DNA of 64,000 nucleotides from Hydrogenophaga sp040372165 (GTDB lineage: Bacteria > Pseudomonadota > Gammaproteobacteria > Burkholderiales > Burkholderiaceae_C): positions 62,001-126,000 of the forward strand of contig NZ_BAABWG010000005.1 in assembly GCF_040372165.1 (NCBI RefSeq), in the 5' to 3' direction. This document shows positions 36,696 to 44,685 of this stretch, one piece after another; the first letter of the stretch is position 1; the number at the start of each line of letters is the position of its first letter. Under the pieces are notes generated by a model. The model saw nothing but the letters and a program-made list of their open reading frames with translations. It did no database searches and was not told where the DNA came from. The position numbers were made by a program, and so were the translations under genes.

Positions 36696-37262
36696 ATGTC
36701 AGGGCCTGCCGACGACGAACTGCTTCACGCCTATGCCAAAGGCGATCCATCGGCGTTCGAGCAACTGTACGAACGGCACGCAGGCGTACTGTGGCGATTT
36801 GTCCTGCGCAGTGTTCAGGAACCTGGACTGGCCGAAGAACTGGCACAGGACGTCTGGATTGCTGTCATTGAAAAGGCGGGCCAGTTCGAGTCGCGGTCGG
36901 CATTCCGTACCTGGTTGTTGAGCATTGCCCACCACCGCATCGTCGACCATTGGCGGCGACACCGTCCCCACGTCAGTCTTGACGCCGATGCCGACGAAGG
37001 GCGCGGCTGGGCAGAGAAGCTGGTCGCCGAGTCGGGTTTCGGGCCAGTGCGCCAGCTCCAGAGCCGTGAGCAGGGCCAGGCATTGCTCGACGCGCTTGCA
37101 GCCTTGCCCATCGAGCAGCGCGAGGCCTTTGTGTTGCAGGCAGAAGGCGGGTTGAGCGTGGCGGACATTGCCAGCGTGACCAAAGTACCCCACGAAACAG
37201 CCAAGAGTCGGTTGCGATACGCTCGCGCCCAACTGCGCAAAGTGCTGGAGGATCAGCGATGA
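36696..37262 (+). CDS. ECF-family RNA polymerase sigma factor
   Basis: This is a 188-residue sigma-70 family protein (190 if GTG 36690 is used). Region 2 is LLHAYAKGDPSAFEQLYERH through FRTWLLSIAHHRIVDHWRRH. Region 4 is LPIEQREAFVLQAEGGLSVADIASVTKVPHETAKSRLRYAR near the C-terminus. There is no region 1 or 3. The next gene overlaps its stop by four bases and encodes a one-TM protein, the usual place for an anti-sigma factor. The target regulon is unknown; the adjacent exported proteins are candidates. Confidence 0.93.
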   Translation: MSGPADDELLHAYAKGDPSAFEQLYERHAGVLWRFVLRSVQEPGLAEELAQDVWIAVIEKAGQFESRSAFRTWLLSIAHHRIVDHWRRHRPHVSLDADADEGRGWAEKLVAESGFGPVRQLQSREQGQALLDALAALPIEQREAFVLQAEGGLSVADIASVTKVPHETAKSRLRYARAQLRKVLEDQR

Positions 37263-38275
37263 GCGGCCAGGACGAAAAAGACACCATGAACGCGGCTGGA
37301 CAGGACGCCCTCGTTCAGCGCTATCACGAGGCCAGCGCGCTCGACCCTCTGGCCAAGCCGCCCGAACGGCTGCGTGCGGCCGTGCTGGACAAGGCGCGCA
37401 ATGCTGCGGCGGAGCGGCATCACAGAAAAGAGCGCCACGCAGCCAATCAGCCGCGCTGGACATGGACAGCTGCGGCCAGCGTGATGATGTTGGTTGCAGC
37501 GGGGTGGATTGGCATGCGCATGAGCGACACGACTGATCCCGATGATAAAACCGTGGTAGCTTCCGCCGACCTGGCCAGAGCGGAAATCAAGGAAGAAATC
37601 GCGCAAAGCGCTGGCAGTGGTCAAACGGCATCTGCTCCGGCGGTTGCGCCTTCCAAGCGAGTCGAAGCACTGACGGAAGAACAGCGTTCGCCGGTGCTGG
37701 CTCAGTCCGAACCCGCCCCTTTGCCAGAAACAGTCCGAATCCAGCCTGAAGACGCAGAGTCCCGCGCCACTGCCATCGCCAAGGCTGAGGCCAATACAGA
37801 GGCGGAAATGGAAACTGAGATCCAAACAGAGGCTGTGGCGTCTGTCGACCGGTCTGAGAAAGCCAAACAGCCAGCCCGCCCGGCACCCACCATTGTGGCC
37901 AGCGCTCCCGCCGCGCGCCCGGCCGATGCCAGCAGCCTTGCCGACGCCGACGAGAAGCCTGAGGGTGATGCGGCCCTGCCAGCTGCCAAGCCGCAAGCAC
38001 CGGCGGCCAGGGCCAGACAGTCTATGGCCAAGGAGCGCCCTCAGGCCCTTGAAGGCTGGGAGGAGCACCTGGCTATGGGCAGGTCACCCGATGAACGCGA
38101 CGCGCAGGGACTGACCTGGCTCATGCGCGCAGCCAGTCTGGGCGACAGCGAAGCGGCTCAGGCGTTGCTCGACGCCGGTGCGAAACGCGATTTGATCAGC
38201 CCCCAGGGCAAGACAGCGGCAGATCTTGCCCGCCTTGCCGGCCATGAGGCATTGGCAGCGCGCCTGTTACCCTGA
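37259..38275 (+). CDS. One-TM protein with C-terminal ankyrin repeats, candidate anti-sigma factor
   Basis: This 338-residue protein is translationally coupled to the ECF sigma gene (ATGA overlap). Residues 1-60 form a charged helical cytoplasmic part. A single membrane segment follows near 67-84 (AAASVMMLVAAGWIG). Next comes a long Ala/Glu/Pro-rich periplasmic stretch (about 90-265), and finally two ankyrin-like units, DAQGLTWLMRAASLGDSEAA and SPQGKTAADLARLAGHEALA. Topology and position fit an anti-sigma factor whose periplasmic ankyrin domain might sense a partner protein; this is inference. It overlaps the convergent dehydrogenase gene by nine bases. Confidence 0.75.
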   Translation: MSGQDEKDTMNAAGQDALVQRYHEASALDPLAKPPERLRAAVLDKARNAAAERHHRKERHAANQPRWTWTAAASVMMLVAAGWIGMRMSDTTDPDDKTVVASADLARAEIKEEIAQSAGSGQTASAPAVAPSKRVEALTEEQRSPVLAQSEPAPLPETVRIQPEDAESRATAIAKAEANTEAEMETEIQTEAVASVDRSEKAKQPARPAPTIVASAPAARPADASSLADADEKPEGDAALPAAKPQAPAARARQSMAKERPQALEGWEEHLAMGRSPDERDAQGLTWLMRAASLGDSEAAQALLDAGAKRDLISPQGKTAADLARLAGHEALAARLLP

Positions 38276-39262
38276 GTTTTTCAACACTTCAGGGTTGACC
38301 GGTGTCAGCGCCTTGCCCTCCAGGAAGAATGCCAGGAGGTTGTCTGCTGCCAGCATGACCATGGCCAGGCGCGTTGGCACGCTTGCACTGGCAATGTGCG
38401 GTGTCAGCACGACATTGGACAGCGACAGGAGGGACGGGTTGACCGCGGGCTCACCTTCGAACACATCCAGTCCTGCGGCGGCCAGTCGTCCCTCCCTGAG
38501 GGCCGCTGCCAGTGCATCTTCGTCGACAATGCCGCCGCGAGCGATGTTGATGAGGGTGGCACCGGGCTTCATCTTCGCCAGCGCGCCAGCATCGATGAGG
38601 TGATAGACATCCGGACTGTAGGGCAGCACCAGAACCAGATGATCTGCCTGAGACAGCAGCTCGTCCTGGCTGACATAGCTTGCCCTGCAGGCCTCTTCAG
38701 TCGCCGCATCGAGCTGGCTGCGGTTGTGGTAGATCACGCGCATGCCGAAACCATGCGCACCCCGCCTGGCGATGGCCTGCCCGATACGCCCCATACCGAG
38801 AATGCCCAGCGTACTGCCATGCACATCGGCTCCGGTGAACAGGGACAAAGACCATTGCTTCCAGCGGCCCGCGCGCAGGAAATGCTCGCTCTCGGTCACC
38901 CGGCGTGCCGTGGCCATGAGCAGTGCGAACCCGAAATCCGCCGTCGTCTCCGTGAGAACGCCGGGCGCATTGGTGCCCAGCACGCCAGCAGCCGTCATGG
39001 CGCTCAAGTCGAAATTGTTGTAGCCCACCGCCAGATTGGCCACAATCTTCAGCTGAGGGCAGGCTTGCAGCAGGCCAGCATCGATTCGCTCGCTGCCAGA
39101 AGTCAGGACGGCATCCTTGCCTTGCAGCCGTTCGATCAGCTGGGCCGGCGTCCAGACCACGCCCTCGGGCGTGGTCTCCACTTCGAACACCTGCTCGAGC
39201 TTTTCGACCACGGCGGGATAGACATCCCGGGCAATCAGCAGTTGAGGCTTGTTCATCGGCAT
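38267..39262 (-). CDS. D-2-hydroxyacid dehydrogenase (glyoxylate/hydroxypyruvate reductase type)
   Basis: This is a 331-residue NAD(P)-dependent enzyme. The substrate-binding part has KIVANLAVGYNNFDL. The Rossmann motif is LGILGMGRIGQAIARR near the middle, followed by the Arg-containing INIARGGIVDEDAL, the Glu region VFEGEPAVN and the catalytic His in VVLTPHIASAS. The sequence pattern is that of the glyoxylate/hydroxypyruvate reductase group (GhrB/HprA/GyaR), which reduces glyoxylate or hydroxypyruvate to glycolate or glycerate. It starts 5 bp after the upstream antiporter gene ends on the same strand. Confidence 0.9.
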   Translation of the reverse strand: MPMNKPQLLIARDVYPAVVEKLEQVFEVETTPEGVVWTPAQLIERLQGKDAVLTSGSERIDAGLLQACPQLKIVANLAVGYNNFDLSAMTAAGVLGTNAPGVLTETTADFGFALLMATARRVTESEHFLRAGRWKQWSLSLFTGADVHGSTLGILGMGRIGQAIARRGAHGFGMRVIYHNRSQLDAATEEACRASYVSQDELLSQADHLVLVLPYSPDVYHLIDAGALAKMKPGATLINIARGGIVDEDALAAALREGRLAAAGLDVFEGEPAVNPSLLSLSNVVLTPHIASASVPTRLAMVMLAADNLLAFFLEGKALTPVNPEVLKNSG

Positions 39263-39267
39263 GTGGC

Positions 39268-40689
39268 TCAGGCGAACCAGATCCAGGTCATGAAGGCAAA
39301 CAATGGCATCAGAATACCGAACGACCAGACCATGTAGCCAAAGAAGCTAGGCATGGGCACGCCACGATCTTCGGCAATGGCCTTGACCATCAGGTTGGGC
39401 GCGTTGCCAATGTAGGTGTTGGCCCCCATGAACACGGCACCGGCCGAAATGGCCACCAGGGTGGGCGCAAAGTTCGTCATCAGCGCAGCAGCATCACCAC
39501 CCGCCGTATTGAAGAACACCAGGTAGGTCGGCGCATTGTCCAGGAAGGAGCTGAGCAAACCGGTGGCCCAGAAGTACATGGCGGTGTTGTTGCTGCCATC
39601 AGGGTTGGTCACTGCACTGACCACCGCGGAGAACGGGCCGCTGGTGCCAGCCTTGAGCATGGCGATGACAGGGATGATGGTCAGGAAGATGCCAGCGAAC
39701 AGCTTTGCCACTTCCAGCATGGGCTCCCAGTTGAACTGGTTGCTTGCGTGGACACTGTCCGGCGTGATCTTCAGCGAAACGATGGCCACCAGAATCAGGC
39801 CGACGTCGCGCACCAGGCCGGGCAGCCCAACATGCGTGCCCGCAATGTTGAATTCGACGTCCGATTTCCAAAGGCCGCTCATGAGCACCAGTGCAACAAT
39901 CACGCCGAGCAGCACGAAATTGATGGCGCCGTCAAAGCCGAAGCGCGGCGTGTCGGGCGTGGGGTCCACCGGCTGAATCTCCTCGCGATGGTGGTAGTGC
40001 CACCAGTCGATCACGTAGAACAGCGTCAGCAACACGCCCACCAGGAACAATGTCTCCGGGAAGATGTTCTGCATTGTCCAGAAGAAGTCAACGCCCTTGA
40101 GGAAGCCCAGGAACAGTGGCGGATCGCCCAGCGGCGTCAACGAACCGCCCGCGTTGGAGACGATGAAGATGAAGAACACGACCACATGCACCCGGTGCTT
40201 GCGGTTGTCATTGGCACGAATGAGAGGGCGAATAAGCAGCATGGACGCACCCGTGGTGCCCATGAAGCTGGCCAGCACTGCGCCGATGGCCAGAATGCCT
40301 GTATTGAGCGCAGGGCTCCCGTGCAGGTTGCCCCGCAAGAAGATCCCTCCCGCCACGGTGAACAGGGCAGTGAGCAGCAGAATGAACGGGATGTACTCGG
40401 CCAGAAGCGCGTGAATCAGGCCGGCGCCAGCTGCGCCGAAGCCGTACACGAAGGTAAATGGCACCATGAAAGCCAGTGCCCATCCTGCTGCCACCTTGCC
40501 GTAATGGTGATGCCAGAACGAAGGTGCCACCAAAGGCATCAAGGCAATGGACAACAAGATGCCTGCAAAAGGCACCCCCCAAAGCACCGACAACTGACTG
40601 CCGTCCAGGTCGGCAGCCTGAGCAAAGCCAGGCAGCAGCGCCGCCATGACCACCAAAGCCCATTGCCAACGGGAACGTGTGAACACCAT
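39268..40689 (-). CDS. NhaD-type sodium:proton antiporter
   Basis: This is a 473-residue protein of the ion transporter superfamily with a signal-like first helix and about 12 membrane segments. Characteristic stretches are FMGTTGASMLLIRPLIRAND, FFIFIVSNAGGSLTPLGDPPLFLGFLKGV and the C-terminal VFMGANTYIGNAPNLMVKAIAED. These occur in NhaD-like and related sodium:proton antiporters. It exchanges Na+ for H+ across the inner membrane. The downstream same-strand dehydrogenase seems unrelated in function. Confidence 0.88.
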   Translation of the reverse strand: MVFTRSRWQWALVVMAALLPGFAQAADLDGSQLSVLWGVPFAGILLSIALMPLVAPSFWHHHYGKVAAGWALAFMVPFTFVYGFGAAGAGLIHALLAEYIPFILLLTALFTVAGGIFLRGNLHGSPALNTGILAIGAVLASFMGTTGASMLLIRPLIRANDNRKHRVHVVVFFIFIVSNAGGSLTPLGDPPLFLGFLKGVDFFWTMQNIFPETLFLVGVLLTLFYVIDWWHYHHREEIQPVDPTPDTPRFGFDGAINFVLLGVIVALVLMSGLWKSDVEFNIAGTHVGLPGLVRDVGLILVAIVSLKITPDSVHASNQFNWEPMLEVAKLFAGIFLTIIPVIAMLKAGTSGPFSAVVSAVTNPDGSNNTAMYFWATGLLSSFLDNAPTYLVFFNTAGGDAAALMTNFAPTLVAISAGAVFMGANTYIGNAPNLMVKAIAEDRGVPMPSFFGYMVWSFGILMPLFAFMTWIWFA

Positions 40690-40790
40690 GTCTTTCCTCT
40701 TGCTCTATTTCGTGGCTCGGGCTTTCACCCGAATCCAGGTTGTGATCGAAACGGAGGCGAAACGCCCCACCTCCATTGACTGCGCCAGTA

Positions 40791-41138
40791 TCAGACAGCC
40801 AGCAACTCGACTTCAAACAGCAGCGTGGCATTTGGCGGGATGACGCCGCCCGCGCCACGGGCGCCATAGCCCAGCTCCGGAGGCAGCACCAGGCGGCGAG
40901 TGCCGCCAACGGCCATACCTTGAACGCCCTCATCCCAACCCTGGATCACATGCCCTGCCCCCAGAGGAAACGCAAAGGGCTGGCCACGGTCCTTGCTGGA
41001 GTCGAACTTGTTGCCCTGGACGCCATCATTGAACAACCAGCCGGTGTAATGCACCTGGACATGCTGGCCTGCTTTGGCCACATCGCCCTCGCCAACCACA
41101 ACGTCTTCGTATTGCAGGCCGCTAGCGGTGGTATTCAT
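40791..41138 (-). CDS. FKBP-type peptidyl-prolyl cis-trans isomerase
   Basis: This is a 115-residue single-domain FKBP without a signal peptide. Core motifs are VHYTGWLFNDGVQGNKFDSS, PFAFPLGAGHVIQGWDEGVQGM, GGTRRLVLPPELGYG, and IPPNATLLFEVELL at the end. It speeds proline isomerisation in the cytoplasm. ATG 41138 is chosen because AGGAGAC lies just before it on the reverse strand; an open frame continues upstream to 41183. Confidence 0.93.
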   Translation of the reverse strand: MNTTASGLQYEDVVVGEGDVAKAGQHVQVHYTGWLFNDGVQGNKFDSSKDRGQPFAFPLGAGHVIQGWDEGVQGMAVGGTRRLVLPPELGYGARGAGGVIPPNATLLFEVELLAV

Positions 41139-41250
41139 GAAAGTCTCCTGTATCTGAATCAAACTGAAAAACAAAAGGCACAAGCCGAAGGCCGAATTAT
41201 TCCAGCCCCGGCTGAGGGTGGCCTGACATGCGCCCTACCCGAACGACTGG

Positions 41251-41997
41251 TCAGCTACCAAGCCATCGTGTGAATGACGCCACCGGCTCACGGGGCGTAC
41301 GGTATGTGTTGACCACATTGCTCTCGTCAGCGTACCCCAGCGCCATGCCGCACACCAGCATCTCGCTCTCTGCTGCACCGACGTGGGGCAGGATGATTCT
41401 GGAATAGTGGTTCCAGGCGGCCTGCGGGCAGGTATGAAGTCCGTGCGCCCTGGCGAGCACCATGAGGTTTTGCAGGAACATGCCGTAGTCCACCAAAGAC
41501 CCTCGGCCCATGACCTTGTCCAACGTGAACATCATGCCGACCGGCGCGTCAAAGAAGCGGAAGTTGCGCTGGTGCTGGGCATGCATGCGGTCTTTGTCGC
41601 CCTTGCCAATGCCCAGCAGACCGTACAGCCCCCACCCATTGTCCCGGCGGCGATCAATGTAAGGGCTGACCCATTCGGCCGGGTAGTAATCGTATTCTTC
41701 CTGATAGGCGGCGGCCTGCGAGGGGTCGACACGGACAGAGTCGTGTGCGGCGCAAACCTTCTCCACCAACGAATCCCGGGCACTGCCCTGCAGCACATAG
41801 ACTTTCCATGGCTGCGTATTGGTGCCCGATGGTGCGCGCGATGCGACGGAGAGAATCTGCTCGAGCGTGCTGCGATCAACCGGGTCAGGCTTGAACGCGC
41901 GCACCGACATGCGGCTATCGATGGCCATCTCCACACTTGCCCGATCAATATTGCCCGTGGCAGTAGCGCCAGGCCCCTGAGTTCCGTGATGTGTCAT
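41251..41997 (-). CDS. Nitroreductase-family flavoprotein
   Basis: This 248-residue protein has the FMN-binding start SRMSVRAFKPDPVDRSTLEQIL, then ASRAPSGTNTQPWKVYVLQG. The C-terminal pattern is ESEMLVCGMALGYADESNVVN. Such enzymes use NAD(P)H to reduce nitroaromatics, quinones or other compounds. Its start overlaps the stop of the upstream thioesterase gene by four bases, so the two are translationally coupled. Whether they work on a common substrate is not known. Confidence 0.9.
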   Translation of the reverse strand: MTHHGTQGPGATATGNIDRASVEMAIDSRMSVRAFKPDPVDRSTLEQILSVASRAPSGTNTQPWKVYVLQGSARDSLVEKVCAAHDSVRVDPSQAAAYQEEYDYYPAEWVSPYIDRRRDNGWGLYGLLGIGKGDKDRMHAQHQRNFRFFDAPVGMMFTLDKVMGRGSLVDYGMFLQNLMVLARAHGLHTCPQAAWNHYSRIILPHVGAAESEMLVCGMALGYADESNVVNTYRTPREPVASFTRWLGS

Positions 41998-42458
41998 GTC
42001 AATGTCTCCAGCGCAGCTCTCAACCGCTCGGGCAAAGGCACGGGGCGCCGCGTTTCACGGTCCACGTACACATGCACGAAGTGGCCACAAGCCGCTGTGT
42101 TGTTGTCTTCGTCATTCCCGTCGCTGGCAAACAGGCCCACCTCGTAGCGCACACTGGATGAACCCAGGCGCGCCACACGCAACCCGGCCTGTACCGGTTG
42201 AGGAAAGGCCAGCGGCGCAAAGTAGTTGCACTGGGTTTCCACAACCAGGCCAATCACCTCGCCTTCATGGATGTCCAGCACACCTTGCTCGATCAGCCAC
42301 CCGTTGACGGCCGTATCAAACCAGCTGTAGTACACCACGTTATTGACGTGGCCATAGAGGTCGTTGTCGCTCCAGCGGGTACCGATATCACGAAATGCCT
42401 TGTAGTGGCTGCGAGGAAGGGCTGCTGGCCGGTGGGAAGCTTGCTGGGTTTGCGACAT
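41994..42458 (-). CDS. Hotdog-fold acyl-CoA thioesterase (4-hydroxybenzoyl-CoA thioesterase/YbgC-like)
   Basis: This is a 154-residue hotdog protein with the motif RWSDNDLYGHVNNVVYYSWFDTAVNGWL. The Asp of SDNDLYGHVNN is the usual catalytic acid. QCNYFAPLAFPQPVQAGLRVARLGSSSVRYEVG follows. It hydrolyses acyl- or aroyl-CoA esters. Coupled to the nitroreductase gene by a four-base overlap and preceded by the deacetylase gene on the same strand. Confidence 0.88.
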   Translation of the reverse strand: MSQTQQASHRPAALPRSHYKAFRDIGTRWSDNDLYGHVNNVVYYSWFDTAVNGWLIEQGVLDIHEGEVIGLVVETQCNYFAPLAFPQPVQAGLRVARLGSSSVRYEVGLFASDGNDEDNNTAACGHFVHVYVDRETRRPVPLPERLRAALETLT

Positions 42459-42530
42459 CAGGGCATTTTGCCAGCGACCGGGCCCTCATGTCCCGTATGG
42501 GGTGTACGCCCCCGCCGATCACCGGGTTCT

Positions 42531-43511
42531 TCAGGCGTCCCCATGCCTTTCCCGAGGGGCCGGCGGCGTGGCATTAGCGTGTCCGGAAGCTTTCTCCCAC
42601 CGGGCGAAGTACTCCAAAGCCACCTTGTAGGAGTTCATCTGAACCTGCACCGTGGCGTCTATATCGTGCCCATACCCCCCGGCCATCACCATGGCCAGAG
42701 GCAGGCGTCTTTGCCAGGCCCAGTCAAACACCCGTCGATCTCGCGCCTCCATCCCGTCATCGCTCAGTTTCAGCCGCCCCAGCCGGTCGCCTTCATGTGC
42801 GTCTGCGCCAGCGAGGTATATGACGAAGCCCGCATCAAAGCGCTCTTCGAGCGTCTGCAAGGCCTGCTCAAGGGCTTGCAGATAAGCGTCGTCGCGGCAG
42901 CCGTCAGGCAGGGGGACATCCAGATCGCTGGGTTCTTTGCGGAAGGGAAAGTTCTTTTCTCCATGGAGCGACAGGGTAAAGACGGAATCGTCGCCAGCAA
43001 AGATGTGAGCCGTACCGTTTCCCTGGTGCACGTCCAGATCGATGATGGCCACCCGCAATGGGCTGCGACTTGTCCTGCCATGCTCGGCCTGCATCAGGCG
43101 AGCTGCCACCGCCGCATCATTGAAGACACAGAAACCGCCCCCCTTGTGTGCATAGGCATGGTGGGTTCCCCCAGCGATGTTGGCCGCCACACCGTCTCCA
43201 GCCAGCGCGCACCGGCTGGCCTGGACCGTCGCGCCAACCGACCGGCGGGCACGCTCACCCATGGCTTCGCTCCAGGGAAAACCGATCTCCCGCTGCGCCG
43301 CTTCCGGCAGTGATCCATCCATGATGGCTTTGACATAAGCCGGCGAATGAACCAGCGCAAGCTCACCATCGGTGGCAGCGTCGGCCTGCCCCATTTCTAT
43401 TTGCGGCAGCTCCCCTGCCACTCGCTCCTTCAGACGCGAGTACTTGTGCATGGGAAAACGATGGCCCTGCGGCAGCGGCAAGACGAATTGCGTGGCGTAG
43501 AACACTTTCAC
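42531..43511 (-). CDS. Histone-deacetylase-like (class II / acetylpolyamine amidohydrolase) protein
   Basis: This is a 326-residue zinc hydrolase of the HDAC/AcuC/AphA superfamily. The catalytic pair lies in IAGGTHHAYAHKGGGFCVFND. Zinc ligands are in IIDLDVHQGNGT and YLAGADAHEGDRLGRL, and the catalytic Tyr is in MAGGYG near the C-terminus. It removes acetyl groups from lysine, polyamines or small acetylated compounds; the substrate is unknown. GTG 43511 is the apparent start. Confidence 0.9.
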   Translation of the reverse strand: MKVFYATQFVLPLPQGHRFPMHKYSRLKERVAGELPQIEMGQADAATDGELALVHSPAYVKAIMDGSLPEAAQREIGFPWSEAMGERARRSVGATVQASRCALAGDGVAANIAGGTHHAYAHKGGGFCVFNDAAVAARLMQAEHGRTSRSPLRVAIIDLDVHQGNGTAHIFAGDDSVFTLSLHGEKNFPFRKEPSDLDVPLPDGCRDDAYLQALEQALQTLEERFDAGFVIYLAGADAHEGDRLGRLKLSDDGMEARDRRVFDWAWQRRLPLAMVMAGGYGHDIDATVQVQMNSYKVALEYFARWEKASGHANATPPAPRERHGDA

Positions 43512-43813
43512 CAGGCCACCTCAATTGACGGCGGTAGGTCAGCGCTCCATTTATTGCAGCGCAATATTCCCGTCGCACCGAAGCCAAAAAACTTGCTGAA
43601 CACCACGTAAACACTGGCCATTAGATACTTCACTCTAATATGCTGCAACGCAACAAAAAAGACTTGCAATGCTCAATCCGAGATCTATAATACAAACCAT
43701 GTTGCAGCGCAGCATGGTCCAACGGCCCCCAGGGAGGCATGAAAAAACAAGGACAGCGGCACCGCAGCAAACATCGAAACCCTCACTCTATCCACCCTCT
43801 AGGAGTACAAATT
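43512..43813. promoter_or_regulatory. Divergent region between deacetylase and phasin genes
   Basis: This 302-bp region holds the strong phasin promoter and paired inverted motifs listed separately. No gene is visible. The AT-rich part at 43600-43700 contrasts with the surrounding GC-rich DNA. Confidence 0.5.
43641..43714 (+). promoter_or_regulatory. Phasin promoter flanked by inverted GC motifs (possible PhaR sites)
   Basis: TTGCAA (43664-43669) and a perfect TATAAT (43686-43691) are 16 bp apart. On either side are TGCTGCAACGCAAC (43641-43654) and GTTGCAGCGCAGCA (43701-43714), near-perfect reverse complements of each other. PhaR repressors of polyhydroxyalkanoate bacteria bind TGC/GCA-type repeats at phasin promoters, so these are candidate operators. 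Confidence 0.68.
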
Positions 43814-44356
43814 ATGATGACCGCTGACCAAATCGTCGCTGCCCAGAAAGCCAACGTTGAGACCCTGTTCGGCCTGACCCAGAAAGCTTTCGACGGCGTC
43901 GAGAAACTGGTTGACCTGAACATCCAGGCCACCAAGGCTGCCATGAGCGAGTCCGCCGAGACCGCCCAGGCCATGATGAGCGTGAAAGACGCTCAGGAAT
44001 TGCTGGCTCTGCAAGCTAGCCTGATGCAGCCTCTGGCTGAGAAGACTGTTGCCTACAGCCGCCACCTGTACGACATCGCCACCGGTACCGGCGCTGCTTT
44101 CTCCAAAGCTGCCGAGTCCCAGGCTGCTGACGCACAGAAGAAGATGATGGCTGTTGTGGACAATGCTGCCAAGAACGCTCCTGCTGGTTCCGAGTCTGCT
44201 GTTGCCGTGATGAAGAGCTCCTTCTCCGCCGCCAACAACGCCATGGAATCCGTGCAGAAGGCTGTCAAGCAAGCCACCGAAATGGCTGAAGCCAACTTCA
44301 ACGCCATGACCGCCACTGCTGTGAGCGCTGCCAAGCCAGCTGGCCGCAAGCGTTAA
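43814..44356 (+). CDS. phaP: Phasin family protein
   Basis: This is a 180-residue, Ala-rich, all-helical protein. It begins MMTADQIVAAQKANVETLFGL and continues QKAFDGVEKLVDLNIQATKAAM, the typical phasin_2 pattern. Phasins coat polyhydroxybutyrate granules and control their size and number. Codon use is strongly biased (CTG, AAG, GCT), as expected for a highly expressed gene. A TAGGAG ribosome binding site and a strong promoter are present. The start at 43814 is preferred over an upstream in-frame ATG at 43739. Confidence 0.95.
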   Translation: MMTADQIVAAQKANVETLFGLTQKAFDGVEKLVDLNIQATKAAMSESAETAQAMMSVKDAQELLALQASLMQPLAEKTVAYSRHLYDIATGTGAAFSKAAESQAADAQKKMMAVVDNAAKNAPAGSESAVAVMKSSFSAANNAMESVQKAVKQATEMAEANFNAMTATAVSAAKPAGRKR

Positions 44357-44395
44357 TTTTCAAAATGGTCTGTTTGGCCATGGGTTCTCCGGCTT

Positions 44396-44564
44396 TTGAC
44401 ATCGGTCAAGGCTGACATACTGAACCTGTCGCAAGATACCGTCACACAGCGTGAGTGGCGGTGTCTGGAAACAGACCGTTTCTCAGGTTGTCTCCTCGGG
44501 TCCCTTTCGAATTCCGTATTCATCGGACCCTTCAAGCCCTCACTCTTCAGTGAGGGCTTTTTTT
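44396..44564 (+). ncRNA. Candidate small RNA or structured phasin 3' UTR
   Basis: Between the phasin stop and the alcohol dehydrogenase are TTGACA (44396-44401), a GTCTG-GAAA-CAGAC hairpin (44463-44476), a GGGTCC/GGACCC pair (44498-44530) and a textbook intrinsic terminator (44534-44564). An independent transcript of about 140 bases would fit. The -10 box (TACTGA near 44418) is poor, so a long structured phasin 3' UTR is equally possible. Confidence 0.35.
44534..44564 (+). terminator. Intrinsic terminator downstream of the phasin gene
   Basis: AAGCCCTCAC and GTGAGGGCTT arms with a 4-base loop-proximal TCTTCA are followed by a run of T. Confidence 0.9.
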
Positions 44565-44685
44565 CGCCTTTGGGACAGTCCCGGCTTGCGCAGCCAGGCC
44601 TCTTGGCGCATGCTCTGCTGACAATGCACCGCACAAGAGCCGAGCCTCTGGCATCGGCTCCAGCCATCATTTCAGGAGACTTTTC

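Noticed and set aside
39748..40779. 343-residue plus-strand frame opposite the antiporter
   Set aside because: Highly charged antisense translation of membrane helices.
42198..43313. 371-residue plus-strand frame opposite the deacetylase and thioesterase genes
   Set aside because: Spans two real genes on the other strand and has no family signature.
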